A stretch of DNA of 64,000 nucleotides from Gammaproteobacteria bacterium (GTDB taxonomy: Bacteria > Pseudomonadota > Gammaproteobacteria > Ga0077536), in the NCBI GenBank assembly GCA_016209015.1, contig JACQWY010000021.1, positions 124,001 through 188,000 on the forward strand, in the 5' to 3' direction. The notes beneath the pieces were generated by a model. The model had not been told where the DNA came from. It worked only from the letters and a program-made list of their open reading frames with translations, and did no database searches. A program made the translations under genes and the position numbers. Shown here piece by piece: positions 1-8,278 of the stretch (positions within the stretch are counted from its first letter, which is position 1; each line of letters starts with the position of its first letter).

Positions 1-522
1 CGTGCCGCCGGCGAACGTGCGATGGCGATCGGCGGCGATCACGGTGTTCATGCTCACGGCCTCGAACGGCACCCACACCGGCGTGCCGGTCGCGAGATCT
101 TCGCCTGCGATCCATTCGTGAGCGACGTCCCGCCGCACCACGGCCCGCGGGCGCAGCGGCAGCTGCTCGATCGCGAGGACCGCGCCGTCGCGCGCGAGCT
201 GCCGGTAAGAATCGTGGCGCAGCGGCGCGACGACGTGCTCCGCGTGCCAGAGCTCGATCGCTTCCATCATCGCCGAGGCCCGCGCGGCGTCCGCGTCCGC
301 TCCCTTGCCCTGCGAGACGGCGAGCGAGCGGGCGTTCGGCCGCACGGCCATGAACACCGGTATGCCGATGCGATCGAGGCCGGTCACGTTCGCGAGCCGC
401 GTGATGCCGACGGCCTCGCGTGCCGCCGCGAAGGCCACGAGCGTCGCGGCCGGGGCGCACGTGCGCTCGGTCCCGGCGTGGTAGTGTTTCAGTCCGCGTG
501 CTTCGACGCCGAAGATGATCAT
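1..522 (-). CDS. YcaO-domain protein, C-terminus cut by window edge
   Basis: Reverse-strand reading from ATG at 522 gives MIIFGVEARGLKHYHAGTER and continues open to base 1, so about 174 N-terminal residues are visible and the rest lies outside. The stretches GITRLANVTGLDRIGIPVFM, RPNARSLAVSQGKG and SAMMEAIELWHAE are typical of YcaO proteins; the Ser/Glu pattern in the last one matches the first ATP-binding motif of the fold. YcaO enzymes use ATP to activate backbone amides of ribosomally made peptides, giving azolines or, with TfuA, thioamides. The gene is divergent from the peptide-export operon starting at 691, which supports a role in modifying an exported peptide. No TfuA, cyclodehydratase partner or precursor peptide is visible here; they could lie to the left. 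Family call is firm, chemistry is not. Confidence 0.9.
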   Translation of the reverse strand, partial: MIIFGVEARGLKHYHAGTERTCAPAATLVAFAAAREAVGITRLANVTGLDRIGIPVFMAVRPNARSLAVSQGKGADADAARASAMMEAIELWHAEHVVAPLRHDSYRQLARDGAVLAIEQLPLRPRAVVRRDVAHEWIAGEDLATGTPVWVPFEAVSMNTVIAADRHRTFAGGT

Positions 523-690
523 CCGAAAATCCATTCGCGAAGGCGGGGCGCGCCGCGCTCGGCGCGGGCAGCGAGGATACTGTTCGTCGGCCCCGGCAGC
601 GTCAAGCGCGGACGGGGCGTCGGGACCGGCGCATTTCCCCGCGGCCTTGGGGTAGAATCGGTTGGATTACCGAGCAGCCGTGGTGCTTCG

Positions 691-1041
691 ATGCAGGAAG
701 GCGAGAACGAAAAGACCCGAATCCTCCGGGCGCCACCGTTAGAAGAAAAACCGGCAGCTCCGCACCCGGTCGAGGGCGCGGACCCGAATCAAACCGTAAT
801 CATCCAACCTTCGGCGCGCGCCGTCGCGGCGGCCGCGGCGCTCAGCGAGGCGCGGCGTCAGCGCGACGCGGCGCGCAAGGCGGAGGAGTTCCGGTACTCG
901 GGTCAGGTGGACTTCGACATCACCGCGATGGACTTGACGCCGCCGCCGCGCAAGCGGTGGTGGCAGCGGCCCGCGGTGCTGGCGGCGGTGATCGCGGGCA
1001 GCGTGTTGGCGGCGGGCGTCATCTGGTGGGGGGTCTCCTGA
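691..1041 (+). CDS. Small protein with C-terminal membrane anchor, first gene of export operon
   Basis: The 116-residue product begins MQEGENEKTRIL, has an Ala/Arg-rich charged middle (about residues 50-75) likely to form a helix, and ends in one membrane segment (VLAAVIAGSVLAAGVIWWG, about residues 96-114) preceded by a basic KRWWQR stretch, so the N-terminus should be cytoplasmic. The ATG was chosen because the reading frame further upstream overlaps the divergent ycaO region and has no family likeness. The stop TGA shares its A with the ATG of the next gene, implying translational coupling. I do not recognise a family. Two short motifs, TRIL and TVII, resemble phospho-threonine ligands of FHA domains, which is only suggestive. 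Confidence 0.75.
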   Translation: MQEGENEKTRILRAPPLEEKPAAPHPVEGADPNQTVIIQPSARAVAAAAALSEARRQRDAARKAEEFRYSGQVDFDITAMDLTPPPRKRWWQRPAVLAAVIAGSVLAAGVIWWGVS

Positions 1042-1586
1042 TGCGACGTGTCTTGTTCCTGTTCGGCGAATTGAACGACAGCGACGTCGAGTGGCTCGGC
1101 ACTGCGTCGCGTCTGACGAAGATCGCGGCGGGCGAACCGCTCATCCGCGCGGGATCGAAGCCGGACAACATCGCGATCCTGCTCGACGGCGAGATGTCGG
1201 TCGTCCTGCCGGGGCCTCCGGCGGTCGATCTCGCGCGGCTCTACGCGGGCGAGATCGTCGGCGAGCTGACGTTCCTCGATCCGCGTCCGCCGCTCGTCAC
1301 CGTCTCCGCCGTCACGAACTGCCTGCTGCTCGAGGTGCCGCACGCCACGGTGCAGGCCAGGCTCGCGCGCGACAGCGCGTTCGGCGTGCGCTTCTATCGC
1401 GGTCTCGGGGTCTTCCTCGCGAGCCGTCTGCGCGAGACCACGGGACGCTTCGGCGTGCAGGCGACGGGCGTGAAGCTCTCTGCCGAGGAGGTCGAGGTCG
1501 ACGAGCTCGACGACGAGGCGATGGAGCGGACCGCGCTCGCCGCGCGGCGCTTCGAATTCCTGCGCGGCAAGCTCGGCGTGCGCTGA
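1041..1586 (+). CDS. Cyclic nucleotide-binding (CAP_ED)-type domain protein
   Basis: A 181-residue protein whose first 130 residues read like a cNMP-binding beta-barrel: a LTKIAAGEPLIRAG strand-turn, ILLDGEMSVVL, and a GEIVGELTFLDPRPP segment similar to the phosphate-binding cassette region (G-E-L). It lacks the helix-turn-helix of CRP regulators; instead it ends in an acidic helix (EEVEVDELDDEAMERTAL). Stand-alone domains of this kind are commonly found beside NHLM bacteriocin exporters, and the following 970-aa transporter carries a similar N-terminal region. The start ATG overlaps the previous stop by one base, and the HlyD-like gene follows after 13 bases, so it belongs to the operon. It is probably a regulatory or adaptor component; ligand binding is unproven. 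Confidence 0.8.
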   Translation: MRRVLFLFGELNDSDVEWLGTASRLTKIAAGEPLIRAGSKPDNIAILLDGEMSVVLPGPPAVDLARLYAGEIVGELTFLDPRPPLVTVSAVTNCLLLEVPHATVQARLARDSAFGVRFYRGLGVFLASRLRETTGRFGVQATGVKLSAEEVEVDELDDEAMERTALAARRFEFLRGKLGVR

Positions 1587-1599
1587 ACGGAACGACGAC

Positions 1600-3045
1600 A
1601 TGGCAGCAGACGAAGGCAAACGCGAAATCTTCCGCAAGGAGGCGCTCGAGCACCTGAGCTCTCCTGAGCAACTCGATTCCCTGCTCGAGGTCACGACCCG
1701 CAGAGCCTGGATCGCGCTCGGCACGGTCGCGGCAGGTCTGTTCGTCGCGCTCCTGTGGAGCGTGTTCGGACAGATTCCGGTCACGGTCGAGGCGGTCGGC
1801 ATCATGGTCTATCCGCGGCGCATCGTCTCCTTGCAGGTGCCGGCGCCGGGCCAGCTCACGAACGTCAACGTGAAGGTCGGCGATTTCGTGAAGAAGGGTC
1901 AGGTGCTCGCGACGCTGAATCAGCCCGAGATCGTCCAGGCTCTCGAACAGGAGCGCGTGCGCCTCGCCGAGGCCCAGGCCGAGGGCTCGCAGAAGCTCGA
2001 CGTCCTGAAACATCGCCTCGAGCTCGAGCGCGAATCGCTCGTCCGCAAGCGCGAGCTGCTCGACACCCGCATTCCCGCGCTCGTCGAGCTCGCCGAAGGC
2101 CAGAAGAAGCGCAACGATCGCTATCTCGCCCAGCAGCAGGCGAATCTCGCCTCCGCGCGCGACACCCAGGACCGGCTCGGCGATGCGCTCAAGCAGCGCT
2201 TCGAGAGCTACGAGCGCCTGCGCAAGGAGGGCCTGTCCTCGGACGACAGCCTGCTCTCCGCGCGCCAGAACATGATGAACAACCAGGTGCAGCGCGCCGA
2301 GCTGGAGCTGAAATCCCAGGAAATCGAGGTGCGGCGCCTCGAGAACGATCAGAACTACCAGGCCGCGCTCGATCGCATCGACGGCTACAAGGCCGAGCTC
2401 AAGGACCTCGAGATCAAGGAGAAGGAGCTGCAGCAGCAGGAGCTCGAGGCGAACACCGACAGGGAGACCCGGGTGCTCGAGATCCAGCGCAACATCGCGC
2501 GCTTCGAGCAGCAGCTCGAGAACCGCGGCCAGATCGTCAGCGAGCATGCGGGCAAGGTCCTCGAGCTGACCGCGGCACCCGGCGCGATCCTCGGCGCCGG
2601 CCAGCGCGTCGGCGCGATCGAGACCGACGATCCGGACGCGGAGCTCATGGGCATCGCGTTCTTCCCCGTCGATCGCGGCAAGCAGCTCGCGAAGGGCATG
2701 GACATCCGGGTCACGCCGACGACCGTGCAGCGCGAGCGCTACGGCAGCATCGAGGGCGACATCACCGAGGTCTCCGCGTTCCCGATCACGACCGACGCGG
2801 TGACGAGCATGGTCGGCAACGGCGAGATCGCGCAGCAGATGACGAACGGGCAGAGCGTCATCTCCGTGCTCGCGCATCTGCATCGCGACGAGGACGCGCC
2901 GACCGGCTTCAGGTGGACCTCGGGTCACGGACCGCGCGATCCCGTGACGGCCGGCACGACGCTCGGGGTCCGCGCGACGGTGGAATACCGCCGCCCGATC
3001 ACCTTCCTGCTGCCCATCCTGCGCCAGTGGGCCGGCGTTGGCTGA
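1600..3045 (+). CDS. HlyD-family adaptor of NHLM-type peptide exporter
   Basis: A 481-residue periplasmic adaptor (membrane fusion protein). One transmembrane helix lies near residues 34-54 (WIALGTVAAGLFVALLWSVF), followed by a lipoyl/barrel strand region (IVSLQVPAPGQLTNVNVKVG, DFVKKGQVLATLNQPE), a long coiled-coil of about 220 residues rich in Glu, Arg and Gln, and a return barrel (VSEHAGKVLELTAAPGAILG). This architecture and the two ABC transporters that follow match the NHLM bacteriocin system secretion protein family. It should join the inner-membrane ABC transporter to the TolC-like channel at 8279. It ends eight bases inside the next gene. Confidence in family is high; the exported cargo is not known. 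Confidence 0.92.
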   Translation: MAADEGKREIFRKEALEHLSSPEQLDSLLEVTTRRAWIALGTVAAGLFVALLWSVFGQIPVTVEAVGIMVYPRRIVSLQVPAPGQLTNVNVKVGDFVKKGQVLATLNQPEIVQALEQERVRLAEAQAEGSQKLDVLKHRLELERESLVRKRELLDTRIPALVELAEGQKKRNDRYLAQQQANLASARDTQDRLGDALKQRFESYERLRKEGLSSDDSLLSARQNMMNNQVQRAELELKSQEIEVRRLENDQNYQAALDRIDGYKAELKDLEIKEKELQQQELEANTDRETRVLEIQRNIARFEQQLENRGQIVSEHAGKVLELTAAPGAILGAGQRVGAIETDDPDAELMGIAFFPVDRGKQLAKGMDIRVTPTTVQRERYGSIEGDITEVSAFPITTDAVTSMVGNGEIAQQMTNGQSVISVLAHLHRDEDAPTGFRWTSGHGPRDPVTAGTTLGVRATVEYRRPITFLLPILRQWAGVG

Positions 3046-5296
3046 GAGCGACAAGTCTTCCGGCGCGGACAAGACCGCGGCGGCCCTGCCCGCGCGCGTC
3101 CGCACGCCTGCTGTCCTGCAGATCGAGGCGGTCGAATGCGGCGCCGCCTCGCTCGCCATGGTGCTGCGCTATTTCGGCCGCAACGTGCCGCTCGCCGCGC
3201 TGCGCCGGCAATGCGGCGTCTCGCGCGACGGCAGCAAGGCCTCGAACATCGTCAAGGCGGCGCGCCACTACGGCCTGAACGCGAAGGGCTACAGCAAGCC
3301 CGTGGCCCAGGTGCAGCAACTGCAGCCGCCGTTCATCATCTACTGGAACTTCAACCATTTCGTCACCTGCGAGGGATTCGATCCGAAGAAGGATCGCGTC
3401 TACATCAACGATCCGGCCGTCGGTCACCGCGCGGTGACGTTCGCGGAATTCGATCGCGCCTACACCGGCGTCGTGCTCGTCTTCGAGAAGGGGCCCGAAT
3501 TCCAGCCCGGCGGCCGTCTGCCGAGCCCGTTCCTCGGCATCAGCGAGCGGCTCGCGGGCTCGAGCAAGGCACTCGCGTTCTGCGTGCTCGCCGGCTTCCT
3601 GCTGGTGCTGCCCGGCCTCGCGATGCCGGCCTTCAACCAGGTCTTCATCGACTCCATCGTGCTCGAAGGGCGGCGCGACTGGCTGCGCCCGCTCGTGCTC
3701 GCGATGAGTTGCGCCGTCCTCGCCCAGGGCATCCTGCACTATCTGCAGATGCGTTATCTGCGGCGGCTGAAGATCAAGCTCTCGATTCAGCTCTCCAGCA
3801 AATACCTCTGGCATCTGCTGCAATTGCCGGCGAGCTTCTACGCCCAACGCTACGCGGGCGAGATCGCGAACCGCAGCACGCTGAACGACAAGCTCGCCGG
3901 GCTGCTCTCCGGCCAGCTCGCGCAGACCGCGATCGACGTGGTGATGATGGTGTTCTACGGCGCGCTGATGCTGTGGTACGACGTCGGACTCACGCTCATG
4001 GCGGTCGCGTTCGCGGGGCTGAATGCCTTGCTGCTGACCACCATCTCGAAGCAGCGCGAGGAGACGAACATGCGCGTGCTGCAGGAGTACGGCAAGGCGC
4101 AGGGCGTGGCGATGGCCGGGCTGCAGAGCATCGAGACGCTGAAGGCCTCGGGCCTCGAATCGGGCATGTTCGCGCAGTGGGCGGGCTATTACGCGAAGGC
4201 GACGAACGCGCGCCAGGAGCTCGAGTTCTCGAACCGCTGGCTGAACGTCGTGCCGGCGCTGCTGACCGGGCTGACGACGCTCTCGCTGCTGACCTTCGGC
4301 GGCCTGCGCGTGATCAACGGTGAGCTGACGATCGGCATGCTGATCGCGATGCAGAGCCTGATGGGGAGCTTCCTCGCGCCGATCAACGCGATGGTGAACC
4401 TCGGCGGCGTGTTCCAGGAGCTGCGCGGCGATCTCGATCGCGTCGACGACGTGCTCATGAACGAGACCGTGCCGACGCCGCTGAACGAGGAAATCGTGGA
4501 CGAGCACGGCGTGCGCATCACGCGCCTCGACGGCTACGTGGAGCTGCGCGATCTCACCTATGGCTACAGCCCGCTCGACCCGCCGCTGTTCGACAGCATC
4601 AACATCCGCATCGCGCCGGGCCAGCGTGTCGCGCTCGTCGGCGGCAGCGGTTCCGGCAAGTCGACGCTCGGCAAACTCATCAGCGGCGAATACCTGCCGT
4701 GGAGCGGCGAGGTGTTGTTCGACGATCGTCCACGCAACACGATCCCCGCCGACGTCATGCGCAACTCGCTCGCGGTCGTCGATCAGGACATCAACCTCTT
4801 CGAGGGCAATCTGCGCGAGAACCTCACGCTCTGGGACACCACGGTGCGCGATCAGGTGCTCGTCGACGCCTGTCGCGACGCCGTCGCCTGGCCCTTCGTC
4901 TCGACGCTCGTCGGCGGCTTCGACGCGGTGCTGAGCGAGGGCGGCGTGAACCTGAGCGGCGGCCAGCGCCAGCGGCTCGAGATCGCCCGTGCCCTCGTGC
5001 ACAACCCGGCGATCCTCATCTTCGACGAGGCGACGAGCGCGCTCGACGCGGAATCCGAGGCGCTGGTGATGGCGAACCTGCGCACTCGCGGCTGTACGGC
5101 CGTCATGATCGCGCATCGCCTGAGCACGGTGATGGACTGCGACGAGATCATCGTCCTGGAGCGCGGCAGGATCGTCGAACGCGGGACGCACGAGGATCTC
5201 TGGCAGGCCGACGGCGCGTACGCGCGGCTCATGCGCGCGGACCAGGAGCCGACGCTCGAGGAGCAGGCCGAGGAAGAGGCGGAAGCCGATGCCTGA
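3038..5296 (+). CDS. NHLM-type ABC transporter with C39 peptidase domain
   Basis: A 752-residue bifunctional transporter. Residues 25-150 form a C39 cysteine protease with catalytic Cys34 (EAVECGAASLAMVL), His107 (NFNHFV) and Asp125 (INDPAVG), so it should cut a leader peptide, typically after a double-glycine site, while exporting the core. A membrane domain of about six helices spans residues 180-450. The C-terminal ATPase has Walker A GGSGSGKST, signature LSGGQRQR and Walker B ILIFDEATSALD. The start is TTG, overlapping the HlyD gene by eight bases; no better ATG precedes the protease motif. The family matches the peptidase/ATP-binding transporter of NHLM systems, where precursors carry nitrile-hydratase-like leaders. 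Confidence 0.94.
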   Translation: MAESDKSSGADKTAAALPARVRTPAVLQIEAVECGAASLAMVLRYFGRNVPLAALRRQCGVSRDGSKASNIVKAARHYGLNAKGYSKPVAQVQQLQPPFIIYWNFNHFVTCEGFDPKKDRVYINDPAVGHRAVTFAEFDRAYTGVVLVFEKGPEFQPGGRLPSPFLGISERLAGSSKALAFCVLAGFLLVLPGLAMPAFNQVFIDSIVLEGRRDWLRPLVLAMSCAVLAQGILHYLQMRYLRRLKIKLSIQLSSKYLWHLLQLPASFYAQRYAGEIANRSTLNDKLAGLLSGQLAQTAIDVVMMVFYGALMLWYDVGLTLMAVAFAGLNALLLTTISKQREETNMRVLQEYGKAQGVAMAGLQSIETLKASGLESGMFAQWAGYYAKATNARQELEFSNRWLNVVPALLTGLTTLSLLTFGGLRVINGELTIGMLIAMQSLMGSFLAPINAMVNLGGVFQELRGDLDRVDDVLMNETVPTPLNEEIVDEHGVRITRLDGYVELRDLTYGYSPLDPPLFDSINIRIAPGQRVALVGGSGSGKSTLGKLISGEYLPWSGEVLFDDRPRNTIPADVMRNSLAVVDQDINLFEGNLRENLTLWDTTVRDQVLVDACRDAVAWPFVSTLVGGFDAVLSEGGVNLSGGQRQRLEIARALVHNPAILIFDEATSALDAESEALVMANLRTRGCTAVMIAHRLSTVMDCDEIIVLERGRIVERGTHEDLWQADGAYARLMRADQEPTLEEQAEEEAEADA

Positions 5297-8201
5297 GCTC
5301 GCGCTCGAGAAATCCGAGATCAAGGCGCTCGGCGGGCGGCGGATCATCATCCGCGGCCATCACCCGCTCATCCTCGACGATCCGCGGCGCATGTGGGTGA
5401 TCACGAGCGGCGCGGCGACGGTCATGACGTCGCGGGTCTCGCACGGCATCCCGGTCGGCACGCGCCGCCGTGTCTTCGAAGCCGGCCCCGGTACGCCGCT
5501 CTTCCCGGTCTCGGACGGGCGCGCGGAAGAGGCGGAACGCCTCATCGTCGTCTCGACCGAGGACACCGTGCTCGTCGAGGCGCCGCTGCGCAACGCCGAA
5601 CGGCTGCTCGCGCGCATCGGCCTGCCGCTGCAGGACGCGGTCGCGAGCTGGGTGGGCAAGCTCGGCGATTTCGCCGCGGAGGGCGTGCCGAACGTCGCTG
5701 CGGATCGCTTTCCGAGCGAGGGCAAGTTCGGCCTGGCGGACGGCATGCTGGTGTGCGGCGATCGCGCGCGGCCCGCCTGGATCCGCGTCGAGACGGGCGA
5801 ACTGCATCTCTTCGGCGACGAGGAGCTGCGCGTCGGCAAGCTGCCGATCGATCTGCCGATCGGCGGCGACCTGTGGTTCCAGGCCCGGGGCGAGACGAAG
5901 CTCTACGTGCGCGAGATCCCCGAGGCCACCGAAGGCCTCGATCTGATCCGCGGGCTCGCGCTCTTCAATTCGCTGCTGCAGGTCCGGCTCGGCCAGTTGC
6001 AGCGCGAGGATGCCGCGGTGGAGCGCGCGCGACTCAACGAATCCGCGGCACTCGAGCGCAAAGCCCTGCAGCGCGGCCTCGACGAGCTGACGGACGTCCT
6101 GATGCCGCGGCACGTGCCTCCGCCGCGCGTGACGGGGCTGCTCACCGTGGCGAGCTTGATCGGGGCCGAGATCGGCGTCGAGATCAGGGAACCCGCGCGG
6201 GCCGAGGATCTGCGCCTCGTCAAGGAGCCGATCGAGGCGATCGCGCGCGCTTCGCGCATCCGCTATCGCACCGTGCTGCTCGCCGGGCGCTGGTGGGAGC
6301 AGGACTGCGGCCCCCTCATCGGCTACCTGACGGCGGACCACCGGCCGGTCGCGCTGCGGCGCGACCGCTGGCGCGGTTACACGATCTTCGACCCCGAGAC
6401 GGGTCGCGAGGAGCCGTTCACGACCGGGCACGCGCTCGCGCTCGAGCCGAAGGCGACCATGCTCTATCCGCGGCTGCCCGATTCCTGCCGCACGCTGCTC
6501 CAGACGACGCGCTATGCCTTGCGCGGGCGCTATGCGGATCTCGCCCTGATCCTCGCCCTGTCCGGCCTGATCACGTTCGTCGGCATGGTCGTGCCACAGG
6601 CGACGGGGCTCCTGATGGACTATGCGATCCCGGACGCGAACAAGCGCCTGCTGACCGAGCTCGGCCTCGCGATGCTGGCCTCCTCGCTCGGCGCGACCGC
6701 GCTCGGACTCTCGCAGGGCGTGATCAGCACGCGCATCAACGCGTTTGCCGACGCCGTCTCGCAATCGCTCGTCTGGGATCGGGTGCTCGGGCTCCGCGCG
6801 CCGACGTTCCGCAAGTATTCGAGCGGCGATCTGCTCGATCGCGTGATGTCGATCAGCCACGTCGTGCAGGCCATCAATGGTCACGTGATGCGCTCGCTGC
6901 TCATGGGTGTGACCTCGACGCTGAACGTGTTCCTGATGTTCTACTACAGCGCGAAGCTCGCCTGGGGCGCGCTCGCGCTCGGCGTCTTCATCGCCCTCGC
7001 GACGCTCGGTGCGGGCTACGCCGCACGGCTCCAGTTCCGCAAGCTGATGAACCTCCACGGCCGCTTCTTCGGCTTCGTCGTCGAGCTCGTCAACGCGGTC
7101 AGCAAGATCCGCGTCGCCGCCGCCCAGCGCCGCGCCTATGCGCGCTGGGCGAGCCGTTACGCCGAGCAGTTGCATCTCACACTCCGCGGCCAGCAGATCG
7201 AGGACGGGATCAGCGTGCTGAACTCGATCGTGCCGCTCCTGAGCTCGATCGTCGTCTTCTGGATCGGCGTCAGCCTCATGAACGAGGATCCCCATGCCCG
7301 GCTCACGGTCGGCGCTTTCCTCGCGTTCAATTCCGCGATGGGCATCTTCCTCGGCGGCGTCACGACACTCAGCAACACGGTGCTCGATCTGCTCGACGTC
7401 GCCGTGACGGCCGAGCGCGTGCGGCCGCTGCTGCAGGCCGAGACCGAGGTCGACGACACGCGCCACGATCCGGGCCGTCTGACCGGCACGATCGAGTTCC
7501 GGGACGTGCACTTCAGTTACGGTGGCGACGGCCCGAAGATCCTCCACGGCGTGAGCTTCAAGGCGTTGCCCGAGGAGTTCGTGGCGTTCGTCGGGCCCTC
7601 AGGCAGCGGCAAGTCGACTATCTTCCGGCTGCTGCTCGGCTTCGAGGCGCCCGAGAGCGGGCAGGTGCTGTTCGACAACCAGGATCTCGCGGGCCTCGAC
7701 GTGACGCTCGCCCGACGCCAGCTCGGTGTCGTGCTGCAGGCGGCACGCATCAACGCGGGCTCGCTGTTCGACAACATCGGGGTCGGTGCGAACGTGACGC
7801 TCGACGAGGCCTGGGTCGCGGCCGAGGACGCGGGCTTCGCGGAGGACATCCGCGCCATGCCGATGGGCATGCATACCGTGATCAGCGAAGGCGGAACGAA
7901 TCTCTCCGGCGGCCAGCGCCAGCGCCTCCTCATCGCCCGCGCGCTCGTGCGCAATCCGAAAATCCTGCTCTTCGACGAGGCGACGAGCGCGCTCGACAAC
8001 CGCACGCAGGCGACCGTCAGCGCGGCGCTCGAGCGGCGCAAGGTGACGCGCCTCGTGATCGCGCATCGTCTGAGCACCATCCGGCACGCGGATCGCATCT
8101 TCGTGCTCGCCGGCGGAAAGATCGTCGAGACCGGCCGGTTCGAGGAGCTCGTCCAGCAGAAGGGTGTGTTCGCCTCGATGATGGCCCGCCAGGCGGTGTG
8201 A
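5289..8201 (+). CDS. Second NHLM-type ABC transporter, ATP-binding/permease
   Basis: A 970-residue ABC transporter without a peptidase domain. The first 150 residues resemble a cyclic-nucleotide-type sensory barrel (LGGRRIIIRGHHPLILDDP, MWVITSGAATVM); the middle of about 240 residues has no motif I recognise; membrane helices follow from about residue 415 (YADLALILALSGLITFVGMV), and the C-terminal ATPase has GPSGSGKST, LSGGQRQR and ILLFDEATSALD. Length and layout fit the second transporter of NHLM bacteriocin systems, which is thought to pair with the C39-containing one. It overlaps the previous gene by eight bases and is followed by an AT-rich promoter-like gap. The paired transporter model is family knowledge, not shown by the sequence. 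Confidence 0.92.
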   Translation: MPELALEKSEIKALGGRRIIIRGHHPLILDDPRRMWVITSGAATVMTSRVSHGIPVGTRRRVFEAGPGTPLFPVSDGRAEEAERLIVVSTEDTVLVEAPLRNAERLLARIGLPLQDAVASWVGKLGDFAAEGVPNVAADRFPSEGKFGLADGMLVCGDRARPAWIRVETGELHLFGDEELRVGKLPIDLPIGGDLWFQARGETKLYVREIPEATEGLDLIRGLALFNSLLQVRLGQLQREDAAVERARLNESAALERKALQRGLDELTDVLMPRHVPPPRVTGLLTVASLIGAEIGVEIREPARAEDLRLVKEPIEAIARASRIRYRTVLLAGRWWEQDCGPLIGYLTADHRPVALRRDRWRGYTIFDPETGREEPFTTGHALALEPKATMLYPRLPDSCRTLLQTTRYALRGRYADLALILALSGLITFVGMVVPQATGLLMDYAIPDANKRLLTELGLAMLASSLGATALGLSQGVISTRINAFADAVSQSLVWDRVLGLRAPTFRKYSSGDLLDRVMSISHVVQAINGHVMRSLLMGVTSTLNVFLMFYYSAKLAWGALALGVFIALATLGAGYAARLQFRKLMNLHGRFFGFVVELVNAVSKIRVAAAQRRAYARWASRYAEQLHLTLRGQQIEDGISVLNSIVPLLSSIVVFWIGVSLMNEDPHARLTVGAFLAFNSAMGIFLGGVTTLSNTVLDLLDVAVTAERVRPLLQAETEVDDTRHDPGRLTGTIEFRDVHFSYGGDGPKILHGVSFKALPEEFVAFVGPSGSGKSTIFRLLLGFEAPESGQVLFDNQDLAGLDVTLARRQLGVVLQAARINAGSLFDNIGVGANVTLDEAWVAAEDAGFAEDIRAMPMGMHTVISEGGTNLSGGQRQRLLIARALVRNPKILLFDEATSALDNRTQATVSAALERRKVTRLVIAHRLSTIRHADRIFVLAGGKIVETGRFEELVQQKGVFASMMARQAV

Positions 8202-8225
8202 CCCGCAGGCAAAAGCCTATTTTAT

Positions 8226-8246
8226 CTATAGCTTTAGATGCTATAG
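8226..8246. promoter_or_regulatory. Inverted repeat in AT-rich gap before the TolC-like gene
   Basis: The 77-base gap 8202-8278 is far more AT-rich than its surroundings. It contains the exact inverted repeat CTATAGC (8226-8232) and GCTATAG (8240-8246) separated by seven bases, 33 bases before the start of the TolC-like gene. This may be a regulator site within a promoter that lets the outer-membrane channel be made independently of the transporter genes. No clear -35/-10 pair could be fixed. Confidence 0.4.
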
Positions 8247-8278
8247 TTCATCAAATTAGTCAAAATTTTCCGCGGTTC

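Noticed and set aside
5393-8278. Very long open frame overlapping the second ABC transporter in another frame
   Set aside because: It is Arg/Ala/Pro-rich without domains and is the shifted frame of a GC-rich gene; only its part after 8279 is the real TolC-like gene.
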